The notes: a model not told the origin generated them from the sequence alone. A stretch of 64,000 bases of DNA from Pseudomonas hefeiensis (GCF_030687835.1 NZ_CP117449.1:930001-994000), one strand, 5' to 3'. Counted from the stretch's first letter, positions 53,961-63,848 are shown. Translations and numbers: made by a program.

Positions 53961-56486
53961 TCAGTAGACATCCCGCCGATACCGGCCTTGCTCGATCAAG
54001 CGCTCCACTGCCGCGGCTCCGAGCACGTCGTTGAGCACCTGGTCCACGCCTGACGCCATGCCCTGCAAGCTGCCGCAGACATAGATCACCGCACCGTCGG
54101 CCAGCCATTGCTTGAGCAGCGCGGTTGATTCCAGCAGGCGGTCCTGGACGTAGATCTTCTGTTCCTGATCCCGGGAAAACGCCAGATCCAGACGTTCCAG
54201 ATCGCCGGATGTCACCCATTCCTGCAACTCGTCACGGCAGTGGAAATCATGCTCGCGCTGGCGCTCGCCAAACAGCAGCCAGTTGCGCTGCATGCCCTCG
54301 GCCACGCGCGCCTTGAGCAGGCTGCGCAGGCCGGCCAGACCGGTGCCGTTGCCCAGCAATATCATGGGCACGCCCTGAGGCGGCAGGTGGAAGCCGCTGT
54401 TGCGGCGTACCCGCAGGCTAATGGCGCTGCCCAGCGGCGCATGCTCGGTGAGCCAACCGGAGCCAATACCCAAGTTGCCGTCGGCGTGACGTTCCTGGCG
54501 CACAATCAGTTCCAGCAGGCCATCGGCGGGAATCGAAGCGATGGAATATTCGCGCAGTGCCAGTGGCGCCAGGGCATCCACCAGCGCCTGGGCATGCATG
54601 CCCACCAGATGGGCGCGATTTTCCGGCAGTTGGCGGTTGGCCAGGGCCTGATCGAGACGTTGGGACAAGCCATCGACCTGCACGCGAGCAACGCCGGCGA
54701 TGCCCAGGCCCTCCAGGAAATGCTCGATGGCCGACAGGTCGTTACGCGGCAGGATTTCCACCAGGTCACCGGCCAGCCAACTGCTCGGGCCGGGCGCGGT
54801 GAGGCCCAGCAGATACACGCCAGAGCCGCTACTGTCGGGGTTGAGCAAGGTACGCTGGTGCAGGGTCCAGTTCTCGAAACTGGGCGCCTGCCAGATGTCC
54901 AGCGGAGCCTGGCCGGTCAGTTCGGCCAATTGCTGCTGCCAGTGACGCAAGGCGTAAGGATCGCCACTGTCGACTTCCACTGGGGCGAACAGGGTCTTGC
55001 CGCCGTGCTCCGACAGCCAGGCGTGCAGGCGTCGGGCGAAGCCGCAGAAGTTTTCGTATTGCCGATCGCCCAGGCCCAGTACCGAATACTGCAGGCCCTC
55101 CAGGCTCATGGCCCGGCCCAGTATTTTGCGCTCGAACCCCCGGGCGCTGTCCGGTCCTTCGCCGTCGCCAAAGGTGCTGACGACGAACAAGGCGTGGCTG
55201 CAATTGCTCAGCTCCTGCTCGCTGACGCCGGCCAGCGGCTGAACCTTCACCGGCAAGCCGGCGGCCTGGAGCTGGCTGGCGGTCTGCCAGGCCAGTTGCT
55301 CGGCGAAACCGCTCTGGCTGGCGAACCCGATCAGCCACGCCGGTGCGTCGCTGTGGTGGGCGGCCAGTTCCTGGCGCGCAGTCTTGACCTGGCGCTTCTT
55401 GCGGCGACGATCCAGGTACAGCAACCAGCCGGTGACGAAGAACAGCGGCATGGTCAGCGCCGCGACCGTCACCAGGATTCGCCCGATCAGGCCGAAATAA
55501 CTGCCGATATGCAGGGCATAGACGCTGGTCAGCAACTGCGCCTTGAGGCTCTTGTCGCTGTAGCGGCTGTGATGACTGATGACACCGGTGGCCGGGTCGA
55601 GGGTGAGCTGGTTCAGCGCCCGGTCATGAGGCGAGTTTCTCAGCAGGTAGTACACCGTCGCCGGCTGCCCGGCCACCGGCGGCATACGCACGTTGTAGGA
55701 AGTCAGGCCAGGGCCGGCGGCGCTGTAGATGCTGCTCCACATGGCCCGGTAATCGGCCACCGGCGGCGGGCCGCTCGGCACTGGGCCGCGGTTGCGCACC
55801 CGTTCTTCTTTGGGGGAATCGGAGAGCAGGCGGGTTACGCCTTTGTTGTACCAATCGTAGGACCAGGTCAGGCCGGTCAGGGCCGCCAGCAGATAAAACG
55901 CCAGGCACCAGGTGCCCGCCACCGAGTGCAGGTCCCAATTGAAACTGCGGCCTTTTTTCGCCCAGTCGAGGGTCAGCCAGGCACGCCAGCTTTTCCATTG
56001 GCGCGGCCAGCGCAGGTACAGCCCGGACAGGCAGAAAAACACCAGGATCAGCGTACAGGCACCGGTAATCTGCCGACCCACATCCTCCAGGGCCAGGACG
56101 CGGTGCAGCCTGAGCATCAGGCCGAAGAGATCCTGGCCCATTACATCGCCCATGAACTGTGCGTTGTACGGGTTGAAATAGCGCATGGGCCCGCGCTTTT
56201 CCCCAGGCGGGGCGGCGAAAATCGCCCGTGCGGCGTGACCGCTGTCGGTCTCGACCCAAAGCATGGCGACGGTTTTACCGGAAGCGGCCTCGATCTGTTG
56301 CACCAGCTCGGCAGGCGGCAGGACGCCTTCCGGTTGTTTCGGGACCATCAACACCTGGGGGTTCAACGCCCGCAGGATTTCGTCCTGAAATGACACCGCG
56401 GCACCGGTAATGCCCATAAACGCCAGGACCAGCCCGGCGCTGATGCCGAAAAACCAGTGCAACTGGAACAGGGTTTTCTTAAACAC
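53961..56486 (-). CDS. PepSY-flavodoxin-flavoreductase fusion (putative iron/siderophore reductase)
   Basis: An 841-residue inner-membrane protein. Residues 1-375 are a PepSY-type domain with about four membrane helices ([20 protein letters not shown] at the start; [20 protein letters not shown] and [15 protein letters not shown] at its end). Residues about 392-535 are flavodoxin-like ([42 protein letters not shown]). Residues about 550-841 are a CysJ-like FAD/NAD(P) reductase ([43 protein letters not shown]). Similar fusions, for example PA4513 of P. aeruginosa, lie near iron uptake genes. A role in reducing iron from siderophores is inferred. Confidence 0.85.
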   Translation of the reverse strand: MFKKTLFQLHWFFGISAGLVLAFMGITGAAVSFQDEILRALNPQVLMVPKQPEGVLPPAELVQQIEAASGKTVAMLWVETDSGHAARAIFAAPPGEKRGPMRYFNPYNAQFMGDVMGQDLFGLMLRLHRVLALEDVGRQITGACTLILVFFCLSGLYLRWPRQWKSWRAWLTLDWAKKGRSFNWDLHSVAGTWCLAFYLLAALTGLTWSYDWYNKGVTRLLSDSPKEERVRNRGPVPSGPPPVADYRAMWSSIYSAAGPGLTSYNVRMPPVAGQPATVYYLLRNSPHDRALNQLTLDPATGVISHHSRYSDKSLKAQLLTSVYALHIGSYFGLIGRILVTVAALTMPLFFVTGWLLYLDRRRKKRQVKTARQELAAHHSDAPAWLIGFASQSGFAEQLAWQTASQLQAAGLPVKVQPLAGVSEQELSNCSHALFVVSTFGDGEGPDSARGFERKILGRAMSLEGLQYSVLGLGDRQYENFCGFARRLHAWLSEHGGKTLFAPVEVDSGDPYALRHWQQQLAELTGQAPLDIWQAPSFENWTLHQRTLLNPDSSGSGVYLLGLTAPGPSSWLAGDLVEILPRNDLSAIEHFLEGLGIAGVARVQVDGLSQRLDQALANRQLPENRAHLVGMHAQALVDALAPLALREYSIASIPADGLLELIVRQERHADGNLGIGSGWLTEHAPLGSAISLRVRRNSGFHLPPQGVPMILLGNGTGLAGLRSLLKARVAEGMQRNWLLFGERQREHDFHCRDELQEWVTSGDLERLDLAFSRDQEQKIYVQDRLLESTALLKQWLADGAVIYVCGSLQGMASGVDQVLNDVLGAAAVERLIEQGRYRRDVY

Positions 56487-56528
56487 GTCGCCCGCCTTTC
56501 AGTCAGTGCTGTTCATCACGGCGCGCAT

Positions 56529-56547
56529 GTTATCGAGAACCATTCAT
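56529..56547. promoter_or_regulatory. Weak Fur-box-like sequence upstream of the PepSY reductase gene
   Basis: GTTATCGAGAACCATTCAT matches the 19-bp Fur consensus at 11 positions, including the GAGAACCATT half that resembles the common GAGAATCATT. It lies 43 nt upstream of the start. Suggestive only. Confidence 0.4.
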
Positions 56548-56594
56548 AAATACACATAAAAGCCACGCTTATGGGCGCGTTTCGCGCTATTGCA

Positions 56595-56624
56595 AAAAAG
56601 CCCGTGACACAGTCACGGGCTTTC
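56595..56624 (-). terminator. Intrinsic terminator of speC
   Basis: On the minus strand GCCCGTGAC-TGT-GTCACGGGC is followed by TTTTTT, 20 nt after the speC stop. Confidence 0.93.
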
Positions 56625-56643
56625 GGGTCCTGCGATCAGCGAA

Positions 56644-57807
56644 TCACACGTAGAACGATTTCAGCGGCGGGAAGCCATTGAATTCCACCGCGCTGTAGCT
56701 GGTGGTGTAGGCACCGGTCGACAGCCAGTACAGACGGTCACCGATGGCCAGGTTCAGCGGCAAACCGTACTTGTAGTTTTCGTACATGATGTCGGCGCTG
56801 TCGCAGGTTGGGCCGGCGATGACCACTTCTTCCATTTCGCCTTTCTTCTCGGTCCAGATCGGGAACTTGATGGCTTCGTCCATGGTTTCGATCAGGCCGG
56901 AGAATTTGCCCACGTCCGTGTATACCCAGCGCTCGACGGCGGTACGCGATTTTCGGGCCACCAGCACCACTTCGCTGACCAGGATGCCGGCGTTGGCGAT
57001 CAGCGAACGGCCCGGCTCCAGGATGATCTCCGGCAGTTCGTCGCCGAAGTCTTCCTTGAGGAAGCGGATGATTTCCTCGGCGTAGGTTTCCAGGCTGTTG
57101 GTGCGGGTGATGTAGTTGGCCGGGAAGCCACCGCCCATGTTGATCAGCTTCAATACGATGCCGTCTTCTTCTTTCAGGCGCTCGAAGATCACCTTGACCT
57201 TGGCAATCGCTGCGTCCCAGACGCTGATGTCGCGCTGTTGCGAGCCGACGTGGAAGGAAATGCCGTACGGCACCAGGCCCAGGTCGCGGGCCAGGATCAG
57301 CAGGTCCATGGCCATGTCGGTCTGGCAGCCGAACTTGCGCGACAGCGGCCAGTCAGCGGTGGTCGAGCCTTCGGTAAGAATGCGCACATAGACTTTCGAA
57401 CCCGGCGCGGCTTTGGCGATGTTGCGCAGGTCGGCTTCGGAGTCGGTGGCATACAGGCGCACGCCCTTCTCGTAGAAGTAGCGGATGTCCCGGGATTTCT
57501 TGATGGTGTTGCCATAGCTGATCTGATCCGGGCCTACGCCACGGCTCATGACTTTATCCAGCTCATAGATCGAAGCGATGTCGAAGTTCGAGCCTTTATC
57601 CTTGAGCAGGTCGATGATTTCCACCGCCGGGTTGGCCTTGACGGCGTAATAGACTTTGGCGAAGTCGAAACCGGCGCGCAGGTCGTCATAGGCCTTGGAG
57701 ATCATCGCGGTGTCGATCACCACGAACGGGGTTTCCTGCTTGTCGGCGAACGCCTTCATTTTCTGAAAGGTTTCGCGCGCAAAATAATCTTCGACCTGGA
57801 TCGACAT
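56644..57807 (-). CDS. speC: Ornithine/lysine decarboxylase (PLP, alanine racemase fold)
   Basis: A 387-residue fold-III PLP enzyme making putrescine from ornithine (family members may also take lysine). PLP lysine is Lys57 in KVYYAVKANP; SFHVGSQQRD, LEPGRSLIANAG and the catalytic Cys335 in GPTCDSADIM are all visible. Length equals that of the P. aeruginosa PA4519 enzyme. I start at 57807 (MSIQVEDYFARE), which has AGGAG 8 nt upstream, and not at the in-frame start 21 nt earlier. A long structured leader (about 370 nt) precedes it, and a good terminator follows. Confidence 0.95.
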   Translation of the reverse strand: MSIQVEDYFARETFQKMKAFADKQETPFVVIDTAMISKAYDDLRAGFDFAKVYYAVKANPAVEIIDLLKDKGSNFDIASIYELDKVMSRGVGPDQISYGNTIKKSRDIRYFYEKGVRLYATDSEADLRNIAKAAPGSKVYVRILTEGSTTADWPLSRKFGCQTDMAMDLLILARDLGLVPYGISFHVGSQQRDISVWDAAIAKVKVIFERLKEEDGIVLKLINMGGGFPANYITRTNSLETYAEEIIRFLKEDFGDELPEIILEPGRSLIANAGILVSEVVLVARKSRTAVERWVYTDVGKFSGLIETMDEAIKFPIWTEKKGEMEEVVIAGPTCDSADIMYENYKYGLPLNLAIGDRLYWLSTGAYTTSYSAVEFNGFPPLKSFYV

Positions 57808-57938
57808 ACTTGGGACTCCTACTGGCAAACATCAGGATCAATGGGTGTGAGGGCAAGCAGCCCTCGTGAACGTCCTCCGTATCCCCACTTTGGTTCGCCT
57901 ACTTCCCAAGGCATTGCCGCCGAAAGCAAAAAGGCCAT

Positions 57939-58102
57939 CCAGGTCGTTTGAGAGCTACTGCGTGCTGTGCGCCTTCGGCGCTACGCGAGCAATACTGCGT
58001 TGGAAAGAGGCTCGGAATGCTCATTTACAATCAGTAAACTCCGCTTCCTCGCCTCTTCCCGCCTTGTCTTGCCTGCGCTCGCTACGCTCTCAAACGACCT
58101 GG
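57939..58102 (-). repeat. 164-nt structured inverted repeat in the speC leader
   Basis: CCAGGTCGTTTGAGAGC (57939-57955) and its exact reverse complement (58086-58102) enclose 130 nt that is itself an imperfect inverted repeat (GAGGC...GGAA...TTTAC against GTAAA...TTCC...GCCTC). At its centre is TTTAC-AATCA-GTAAA (58024-58038). A side hairpin GCGCC-TTC-GGCGC lies near 57970. The whole can fold into one long branched hairpin. It lies inside the probable 5' leader of speC, ending 131 nt before the start codon. Regulatory RNA or mobile palindromic repeat are both possible. Confidence 0.8.
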
Positions 58103-58183
58103 AATTTGATGCCCTTGGCCTTGCTGTCTCGTCGTCAGTACTTGAGCCGGATGGATCGTTTCCAGCATGGACGTTCGGCGCGA

Positions 58184-58212
58184 ACTTTAGGGCGTGAGGG
58201 GCCTGAGATCAA
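58184..58212 (-). promoter_or_regulatory. Candidate speC promoter
   Basis: On the minus strand TTGATC, 17 nt, TAAAGT; four of six matches to each consensus hexamer. It would give a leader of about 370 nt that includes the structured repeat. Confidence 0.45.
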
Positions 58213-58346
58213 CAAAAAATGTCGCGTTTTTGCACTCATTCGTCGTGTGCCCCGCGACAGCTCCTGATGTAACCGACCTGTGTGACAGATTGATGTTCCC
58301 GTTGAAGTTGTTTTTGAGGTATTTCAGGGGCATTTGTGCGGCCCCA

Positions 58347-58440
58347 TTCGCGAGCAAGCCCGCTCCCACACTGGGCCCGCGGGCAACCACAAAATAGTAG
58401 GCTGACGCAAATCCAGTGTGGGAGCGGGCTTGCTCGCGAA
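58347..58440. repeat. REPIN-type palindromic doublet, copy 7, arms in the opposite order
   Basis: TTCGCGAGCAAGCCCGCTCC... at the left and ...GGAGCGGGCTTGCTCGCGAA at the right. Compared with the other copies, the CCCACA and TGTGGG ends face inward, so the arms are reversed. It sits between speC and the ABC transporter operon. Confidence 0.9.
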
Positions 58441-58448
58441 GGCGTCCG

Positions 58449-59606
58449 TCAGGCCACAGCAGTCTCGGCTGGCGAAACAATACTGGTCTTGCCTCCACGG
58501 GACTTGCCGGAGCTCAGGTACTCGGCAATCGATTCCTGCGTCACCTCGCCGAGGAATACCCGCTCGGCATCCATCACCGGCAGCCACGAACGGTTGAACT
58601 CGTACATGCGCGACAACAGGATCCGCAGGTGTTCATCGTAAGCCGCTGTGGCGTTGAATTCGCTCAGGTACTGCGAGCAGGCGCCGGTCTGACGGTGCAG
58701 GTCGCGACGTCGTACAAAGCCCAGGGCTTTGTTCTCGGCGCAGGTTACTACCAGGTAGCGACGGTCATGTTCGTCCATCAACTCCAGCGCCTCGGCCACC
58801 GGTGTCTCGGGGCTGACCGCTGGTGCGTTGTCCGCCGCGTCTTCAGCCCGGACCAGCAACAAGCGCTTGAGGGTACTGTCCTGGCCGACAAAATTGCTGA
58901 CGAACTCGTCGGCAGGGTGCGCCAGCAGCGTGTCGGGGTGATCGAACTGGATCAGCTTGCCGGCGCGGAAGATCGCAATCTTGTCCCCCAGCTTGATGGC
59001 TTCGTCGATGTCGTGGCTGACCATGATCACGGTCTTGTTCAGTGCCCGTTGCATCTCGAAGAACTCGTTCTGGATCATCTCGCGGTTGATCGGGTCCACC
59101 GCGCCGAACGGTTCGTCCATCAGCAGCAGCGGCGCATCGGCCGCCAGTGCGCGGATCACGCCGATCCGTTGCTGCTGGCCGCCCGACAGTTCACGCGGGT
59201 AACGATGCAGGTACTGCTTGGGTTCAAGCTTGATCATGCTCATCAATTCGCGGGCGCGGTCGTGGCATTTTTGCTTGTCCCAGCCCAGCAGGCGCGGGAC
59301 CACGGTGATGTTTTCCTCGATGGTCATGTTCGGGAACAGGCCGATCTGCTGGATCACATAGCCGATGTTGCGGCGCAGGGTCACTTCGTCCAGACCGGTG
59401 GTGTCTTCACCGTTGATCAAGACCTTGCCCGAGGTGGGCGCGATCAGGCGGTTGATCATCTTCAGCGTGGTGCTTTTGCCACAGCCCGATGGCCCGAGGA
59501 ACACGCAGATCTCGCCTTCGTTGACGGTCAGGCTCACCGAGTCCACGGCCTTGACGTCCTTGCCGTTGCTCTTGAAGGTTTTGCTGAGGTTTTGAAGTTC
59601 GATCAT
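58449..59606 (-). CDS. Quaternary-amine/osmoprotectant ABC transporter, ATP-binding protein with CBS domains
   Basis: A 385-residue ATPase. Walker A GPSGCGKSTTLKMINRL, Q-loop GYVIQQIGLFPNMT, signature YPRELSGGQQQRIGVIR, Walker B LLLMDEPFGAVDP, and the switch His in MVSHDIDEA. From about residue 250 a pair of CBS domains follows (SPETPVAEALELMDEHDRRY), as in OpuCA/OpuAA-type transporters for glycine betaine, carnitine and choline, where CBS senses ionic strength. I start at MIELQNLSKTF (59606), overlapping the permease by 4 bases. The exact substrate is not determined. Confidence 0.93.
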   Translation of the reverse strand: MIELQNLSKTFKSNGKDVKAVDSVSLTVNEGEICVFLGPSGCGKSTTLKMINRLIAPTSGKVLINGEDTTGLDEVTLRRNIGYVIQQIGLFPNMTIEENITVVPRLLGWDKQKCHDRARELMSMIKLEPKQYLHRYPRELSGGQQQRIGVIRALAADAPLLLMDEPFGAVDPINREMIQNEFFEMQRALNKTVIMVSHDIDEAIKLGDKIAIFRAGKLIQFDHPDTLLAHPADEFVSNFVGQDSTLKRLLLVRAEDAADNAPAVSPETPVAEALELMDEHDRRYLVVTCAENKALGFVRRRDLHRQTGACSQYLSEFNATAAYDEHLRILLSRMYEFNRSWLPVMDAERVFLGEVTQESIAEYLSSGKSRGGKTSIVSPAETAVA

Positions 59607-60256
59607 TTCAGTAATCCTTTTGGGGTCAGCGAACGTTGCAGCCATTGCAGAAGCAAGTCGGCGAAGATGGCCAGGAGACTGACCAGCACGGCGCCGACGA
59701 TCAGCATCGACATATCGCTGCGGCTGATGGAAGCGAGGATGAGTACGCCCAGGCCACCGGCACCGATGGTGGCGGCGATGGTCATGACACCGATGTTCAT
59801 GACCACGGCGGTGCGCACGCCGGCCAGGATCACTGGCACGGCGATGGGCAGCTCGACCATGCGCAGGCGCTGGCCGAAGGTCATGCCGATGCCACGGGCG
59901 GCTTCGCGGATGCCGGGTTCCACACCCGTCAGGGCCAGGTAGGTGTTGCGCATGATCGGCAACAGGGAATAGAGGAACACGGCGGTGATCGCCGGCATCG
60001 GCCCCAGGCCTTGGCCGAATGTGGAATAGACCGGCAGCAGCAGGCCGAACAAGGCGATCGACGGAATGGTCAGCAGCACCGTGGCGCTGGCCTGTAAGGG
60101 GCCGGCGAGAGCCGGAAAGCGGGTCATGAAAATGCCCAGCGGTACGCCGACCACAATTGCCAGGGTCACGGCGATGCCCACCAGGGTGATGTGCTGCAGG
60201 GTCAGGTGCAGCACCAGCGGCCAGTCCAGATGGGAAAAGGCGTCAAGAAAATCCAT
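59603..60256 (-). CDS. Quaternary-amine/osmoprotectant ABC transporter permease (second)
   Basis: A 217-residue membrane protein with about five to six helices and the ABC permease EAA-type loop (EAARGIGMTFGQRLRMVELP, the segment that contacts the ATPase). It matches OpuCB/YehW/YehY-type permeases in length and pattern. The gene lies between the binding protein and the ATPase, overlapping the latter by four bases. Confidence 0.92.
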   Translation of the reverse strand: MDFLDAFSHLDWPLVLHLTLQHITLVGIAVTLAIVVGVPLGIFMTRFPALAGPLQASATVLLTIPSIALFGLLLPVYSTFGQGLGPMPAITAVFLYSLLPIMRNTYLALTGVEPGIREAARGIGMTFGQRLRMVELPIAVPVILAGVRTAVVMNIGVMTIAATIGAGGLGVLILASISRSDMSMLIVGAVLVSLLAIFADLLLQWLQRSLTPKGLLK

Positions 60257-60271
60257 GGCTTTTCCTCCAGG

Positions 60272-61174
60272 TCATTGGGTTGAGAGCAGGGAATGCTGGC
60301 GCAGGAAATCGGCGGCAACGGCGGAAGGGCTTTCGTGGTTGACGTCCACGCGGGCGTTGAGCTGGCGCATGGTTTCATCGTCAAACAATTCGGCCAGGGG
60401 TTTGAGCTGCGCGGCCAATTGCGGATTTGCATCCAGAGTCGTCTGGCGCACCACGGGCGCGGCGGTGTAGTCCGGGAAGTACTGCTTGTCGTCTTCCAGC
60501 AGTTTGAGTTTGAACGCGCTCAGGCGCCCGTCGGTGGTGTACACCAGGCCGGCGAATACCTGGCCGTTGCGCAGGGCGGTGTAGACCAGGCCCGCGTCCA
60601 TTTGCCGGAGGTTCTCGCGGGTCAGGTTCATGCCGTACAGCTCGACCATGCCATCCAGCCCGTCGGAACGGTTGGCGAACTCGGTGTCCAGGGCCACCAG
60701 GTGATTTTCATCGGCCTCGGCCTGTAACACGGTGTTCAATTGGCTGATGGTGTTGATCTGTGGATATTGCTGCGCGATCTTTTCCGGCAAGGCCAGGGCA
60801 TAGGTGTTACTGAATTTCGACGGCGTCAGCCAGGTCAGGCCTTTTTTTGCGTCGATTTCTTTCACCCGGGCGTAGGACTGGGCGCTGTCGAGTTTCTCCG
60901 TGATGTGGTTGTAGGACACCAGCGACACGCCGGTGTATTCCCAGAGCAGGTCCAGTTGTCCGCTCTCTTGGGCGCTGCGGGCCAGGTTGCTGCCAAGTCC
61001 ACCGGTGATCTGCGCGTCGTAGCCTTTGCCGCGCAGGTATTGGGCGGTGATTTCTGCCAGCAGCGTCTGCTCGGTGAACACCCGGGCGCCGAGGCGAATC
61101 AGCGGTTTTTCAGCGGCCTGGGCAAATCCTGCGAACAGCAGGACGCAGCCCAGTATCAAGCTCAACTTCTTCAT
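60272..61174 (-). CDS. Quaternary-amine/osmoprotectant ABC transporter substrate-binding protein
   Basis: A 300-residue periplasmic protein with a clean signal peptide (KKLSLILGCVLLFAGFAQA, cleaved before AEKP). The OpuAC/ProX-like fold is supported by IRLGARVFTEQTLLAEITAQ, LLWEYTGVSLV and the C-terminal LFDDETMRQLNARVDV. The cysteine inside the signal is not in a lipobox position, so it should be soluble rather than a lipoprotein. Second gene of the operon, between the two permeases. Confidence 0.93.
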   Translation of the reverse strand: MKKLSLILGCVLLFAGFAQAAEKPLIRLGARVFTEQTLLAEITAQYLRGKGYDAQITGGLGSNLARSAQESGQLDLLWEYTGVSLVSYNHITEKLDSAQSYARVKEIDAKKGLTWLTPSKFSNTYALALPEKIAQQYPQINTISQLNTVLQAEADENHLVALDTEFANRSDGLDGMVELYGMNLTRENLRQMDAGLVYTALRNGQVFAGLVYTTDGRLSAFKLKLLEDDKQYFPDYTAAPVVRQTTLDANPQLAAQLKPLAELFDDETMRQLNARVDVNHESPSAVAADFLRQHSLLSTQ

Positions 61175-61199
61175 AACGATTCCTTTATTGCAGCCGGGT

Positions 61200-61916
61200 C
61201 TATGACGCTCGCAGACCGCGTTCCAGCCAGAGGCGGCTGGCCAGTGTCACCAGGCCGTCGAGCAGCAATGCCAGCAGGGCGGTGCACACCGCGCCGAGCA
61301 GCAGTTGCGGCTGATTGTTCAAGGCGATGCCGGGGAAGATCAGGCTGCCAAGGCTGTTGGCGCCGATCAGGAACGCCAGTGGGGCTGTGCCGACGTTGAT
61401 CGCCAGTGCCACCCGCACACCACCGACGATGATCGGCACGGCGTTGGGCAGCTCGACTTTCCACAGCACCTGGCGCGGGGTCATGCCGATGCCGACGGCG
61501 GCTTCCTTGAGGGAGCCCTGGACGTTCTTCAGGCCTTCGTAGGTGTTGCGCACGATGGGCAGCAGCGAGGCGAGGAACAGGGCGAAGATGGCGGGGCCGC
61601 TGCCGATACCCAGGAAGCCCAGGGCGATGGCCAGTACGGCCAGGGGCGGCACGGTGTTGCCGATGTTGAAGACTTGCATGAAGCGTTCGGCGCGCCCGAC
61701 CATCGCAGGGCGACTGAGGGCGATGCCGGCGGGGATGCCCACGATCAGCGCCGCCATCATGGAGGCCACAACGAGCATCAGGTGAGCTTGCAGGTAAAAC
61801 AGTAAATCGTCGTGGTAACGCTCAATCGTATCGATACCAATCCAATAGACCAGCAGGGCCAGGAGAGCGACGACGATCGCGCCCCCTGTCAGCCCTTTGC
61901 CATAGCGGATAGCCAC
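61200..61916 (-). CDS. Quaternary-amine/osmoprotectant ABC transporter permease (first)
   Basis: A 238-residue membrane protein with about six helices and the EAA-type loop (EAAVGIGMTPRQVLWKVELP). It is the first gene of the operon. I start at the GTG at 61916, which has AGGAG about 6 nt upstream and gives VAIRYGKGLTGGAIVV; the longer in-frame start at 61973 adds 19 polar residues. It shares the LPIVRNTYEGL / LPIMRNTYLAL motif with the second permease, so the two are paralogues that would pair in the complex. Confidence 0.92.
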   Translation of the reverse strand: MAIRYGKGLTGGAIVVALLALLVYWIGIDTIERYHDDLLFYLQAHLMLVVASMMAALIVGIPAGIALSRPAMVGRAERFMQVFNIGNTVPPLAVLAIALGFLGIGSGPAIFALFLASLLPIVRNTYEGLKNVQGSLKEAAVGIGMTPRQVLWKVELPNAVPIIVGGVRVALAINVGTAPLAFLIGANSLGSLIFPGIALNNQPQLLLGAVCTALLALLLDGLVTLASRLWLERGLRAS

Positions 61917-62247
61917 AGGCGGACTCCTTTGTATTTCAGTCGGCGCGCGCTTTCCCGTGCGGCAAACCGTCAAGGTTGCCGGGAAAACGTTCGCGAGAAG
62001 CAGCTCTGTTCAGTGCCGGTAAAACGGCCTGTAAATGGAGCCATAAGCGCAGCCTCGTCAGGCTAACTTGCTGATTTTGCAGACCCTGACGAACAGCCGT
62101 ATCAGGGAGGTGGACGTCTTCACGGGGCGAAAGGTTCCCACGTAAAGGGGCATTTGGCCACCCCGGATGTGCCCAATGGTTCGGTTCCTGGCACAAGTTG
62201 AGCTATAATCGCCGCCCTTTTTTGAATCACCTGCCAGGCGATTTCCC
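61917..62247. other. 331-nt gap between the divergent ABC operon and prfC
   Basis: No gene is supported. It holds an 8-bp inverted repeat TCGTCAGG...CCTGACGA (62055-62092) with a 22-nt loop and the prfC -10 candidate. The operator of the ABC operon, if any, would lie here. Confidence 0.5.
62204..62209 (+). promoter_or_regulatory. Candidate -10 element of prfC
   Basis: A perfect TATAAT lies 38 nt before the prfC ATG. The -35 position holds only a weak TTCGGT/TCGGTT sequence. Confidence 0.5.
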
Positions 62248-63831
62248 ATGACCAAACAGGCCGCCGAAGTCGCGAAACGCCGCACTTTCGCCATTATTTC
62301 CCACCCCGATGCCGGTAAGACCACCATCACTGAAAAGCTCTTGCTGATGGGCAAGGCGATTGCAGTGGCCGGCACGGTGAAATCTCGCAAGTCCGACCGC
62401 CATGCCACCTCCGACTGGATGGAAATGGAAAAACAACGGGGTATTTCCATTACCACGTCGGTCATGCAGTTCCCGTATCGCGATCACATGATCAACCTGC
62501 TCGATACCCCGGGCCACGAAGACTTCTCCGAAGACACCTATCGCACCCTGACTGCGGTGGACTCGGCGCTGATGGTCCTCGACGGCGGTAAAGGCGTCGA
62601 GCCACGGACCATCGCCCTGATGGATGTCTGCCGGCTGCGGGACACGCCGATTGTCAGCTTCATCAACAAACTGGACCGTGACATCCGCGACCCGATCGAA
62701 CTGCTCGACGAGATCGAAGCGGTCCTGAAGATCAAGGCCGCGCCGATCACCTGGCCGATCGGCTGCTACCGTGACTTCAAGGGCGTGTACCACCTGGCCG
62801 ACGACTACATCATCGTCTACACCGCCGGGCATGGTCATGAACGCACCGAAACCAAAATCATCGAGAAGCTCGACTCCGACGAGGCCCGCGCCCACCTGGG
62901 CGATGAGTACGAGCGTTTTGTCGAGCAACTGGAGCTGGTGCAGGGCGCCTGCCATGAATTCAACCAGCAGGAGTTCCTCGACGGCCAACTGACGCCGGTG
63001 TTCTTCGGTACTGCGTTGGGCAACTTTGGTGTGGACCACGTACTCGACGCCGTGGTCAATTGGGCGCCGCGCCCGCTGCCGCGCGTGGCCAACGAGCGCA
63101 CCGTAGAACCGGTGGAAGAGAAGTTCACCGGCTTTGTGTTCAAGATCCAGGCGAACATGGACCCCAAGCACCGCGACCGCATTGCGTTTATGCGCATCTG
63201 TTCCGGCAAATACGAAAAAGGCATGAAGATGCGCCACGTGCGCACCGGCAAGGACGTGCGCATCGGCGACGCCCTGACGTTCTTCTCCTCGGAACGCGAG
63301 CAACTGGAAGAAGCCTTTGCCGGTGACATCATCGGCCTGCACAACCATGGCACCATCCAGATCGGCGACACCTTCACCGAAGGCGAAGTCCTGAGCTACA
63401 CCGGCATCCCGCACTTCGCCCCGGAGCTGTTCCGCCGCGTGCGCCTGAAGGATCCGCTCAAGTCCAAACAACTGCGCCAGGGCCTGCAGCAACTGGCCGA
63501 GGAAGGCGCCACCCAGGTGTTCTTCCCGACCCGCAGCAACGACATCATCCTCGGCGCCGTCGGTGTGCTGCAGTTCGACGTCGTCGCCAGCCGCTTGAAA
63601 GAGGAATACAAGGTCGAGTGCTCCTACGAGCCCATCACCGTATGGTCCGCCCGCTGGGTCGATTGCGCCGACAAGAAGAAATTCGAAGAGTTTTCCAACA
63701 AGGCCGTGGAAAACCTCGCGCTCGACGGCGGTGGTCACCTGACCTACCTGGCGCCGACCCGGGTCAACCTGGCGCTGATGGAAGAACGCTGGCCGGATGT
63801 GAACTTCCGTGCGACCCGTGAGCATCACTAA
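62248..63831 (+). CDS. prfC: Peptide chain release factor 3 (RF-3)
   Basis: A 527-residue GTPase that recycles RF1/RF2 after termination. GTP-binding motifs: [19 protein letters not shown], the switch region [30 protein letters not shown], and FINKLDRD. The rest matches RF3 domains II-III ([37 protein letters not shown]). Length is the family norm. Followed by a strong terminator. Confidence 0.98.
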   Translation: MTKQAAEVAKRRTFAIISHPDAGKTTITEKLLLMGKAIAVAGTVKSRKSDRHATSDWMEMEKQRGISITTSVMQFPYRDHMINLLDTPGHEDFSEDTYRTLTAVDSALMVLDGGKGVEPRTIALMDVCRLRDTPIVSFINKLDRDIRDPIELLDEIEAVLKIKAAPITWPIGCYRDFKGVYHLADDYIIVYTAGHGHERTETKIIEKLDSDEARAHLGDEYERFVEQLELVQGACHEFNQQEFLDGQLTPVFFGTALGNFGVDHVLDAVVNWAPRPLPRVANERTVEPVEEKFTGFVFKIQANMDPKHRDRIAFMRICSGKYEKGMKMRHVRTGKDVRIGDALTFFSSEREQLEEAFAGDIIGLHNHGTIQIGDTFTEGEVLSYTGIPHFAPELFRRVRLKDPLKSKQLRQGLQQLAEEGATQVFFPTRSNDIILGAVGVLQFDVVASRLKEEYKVECSYEPITVWSARWVDCADKKKFEEFSNKAVENLALDGGGHLTYLAPTRVNLALMEERWPDVNFRATREHH

Positions 63832-63848
63832 GCGCTGAGCTATACCCC

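Noticed and set aside
54240..56393. A 717-codon plus-strand frame opposite the PepSY reductase gene
   Set aside because: It is a shadow frame; the minus-strand frame carries three recognisable domains in order.
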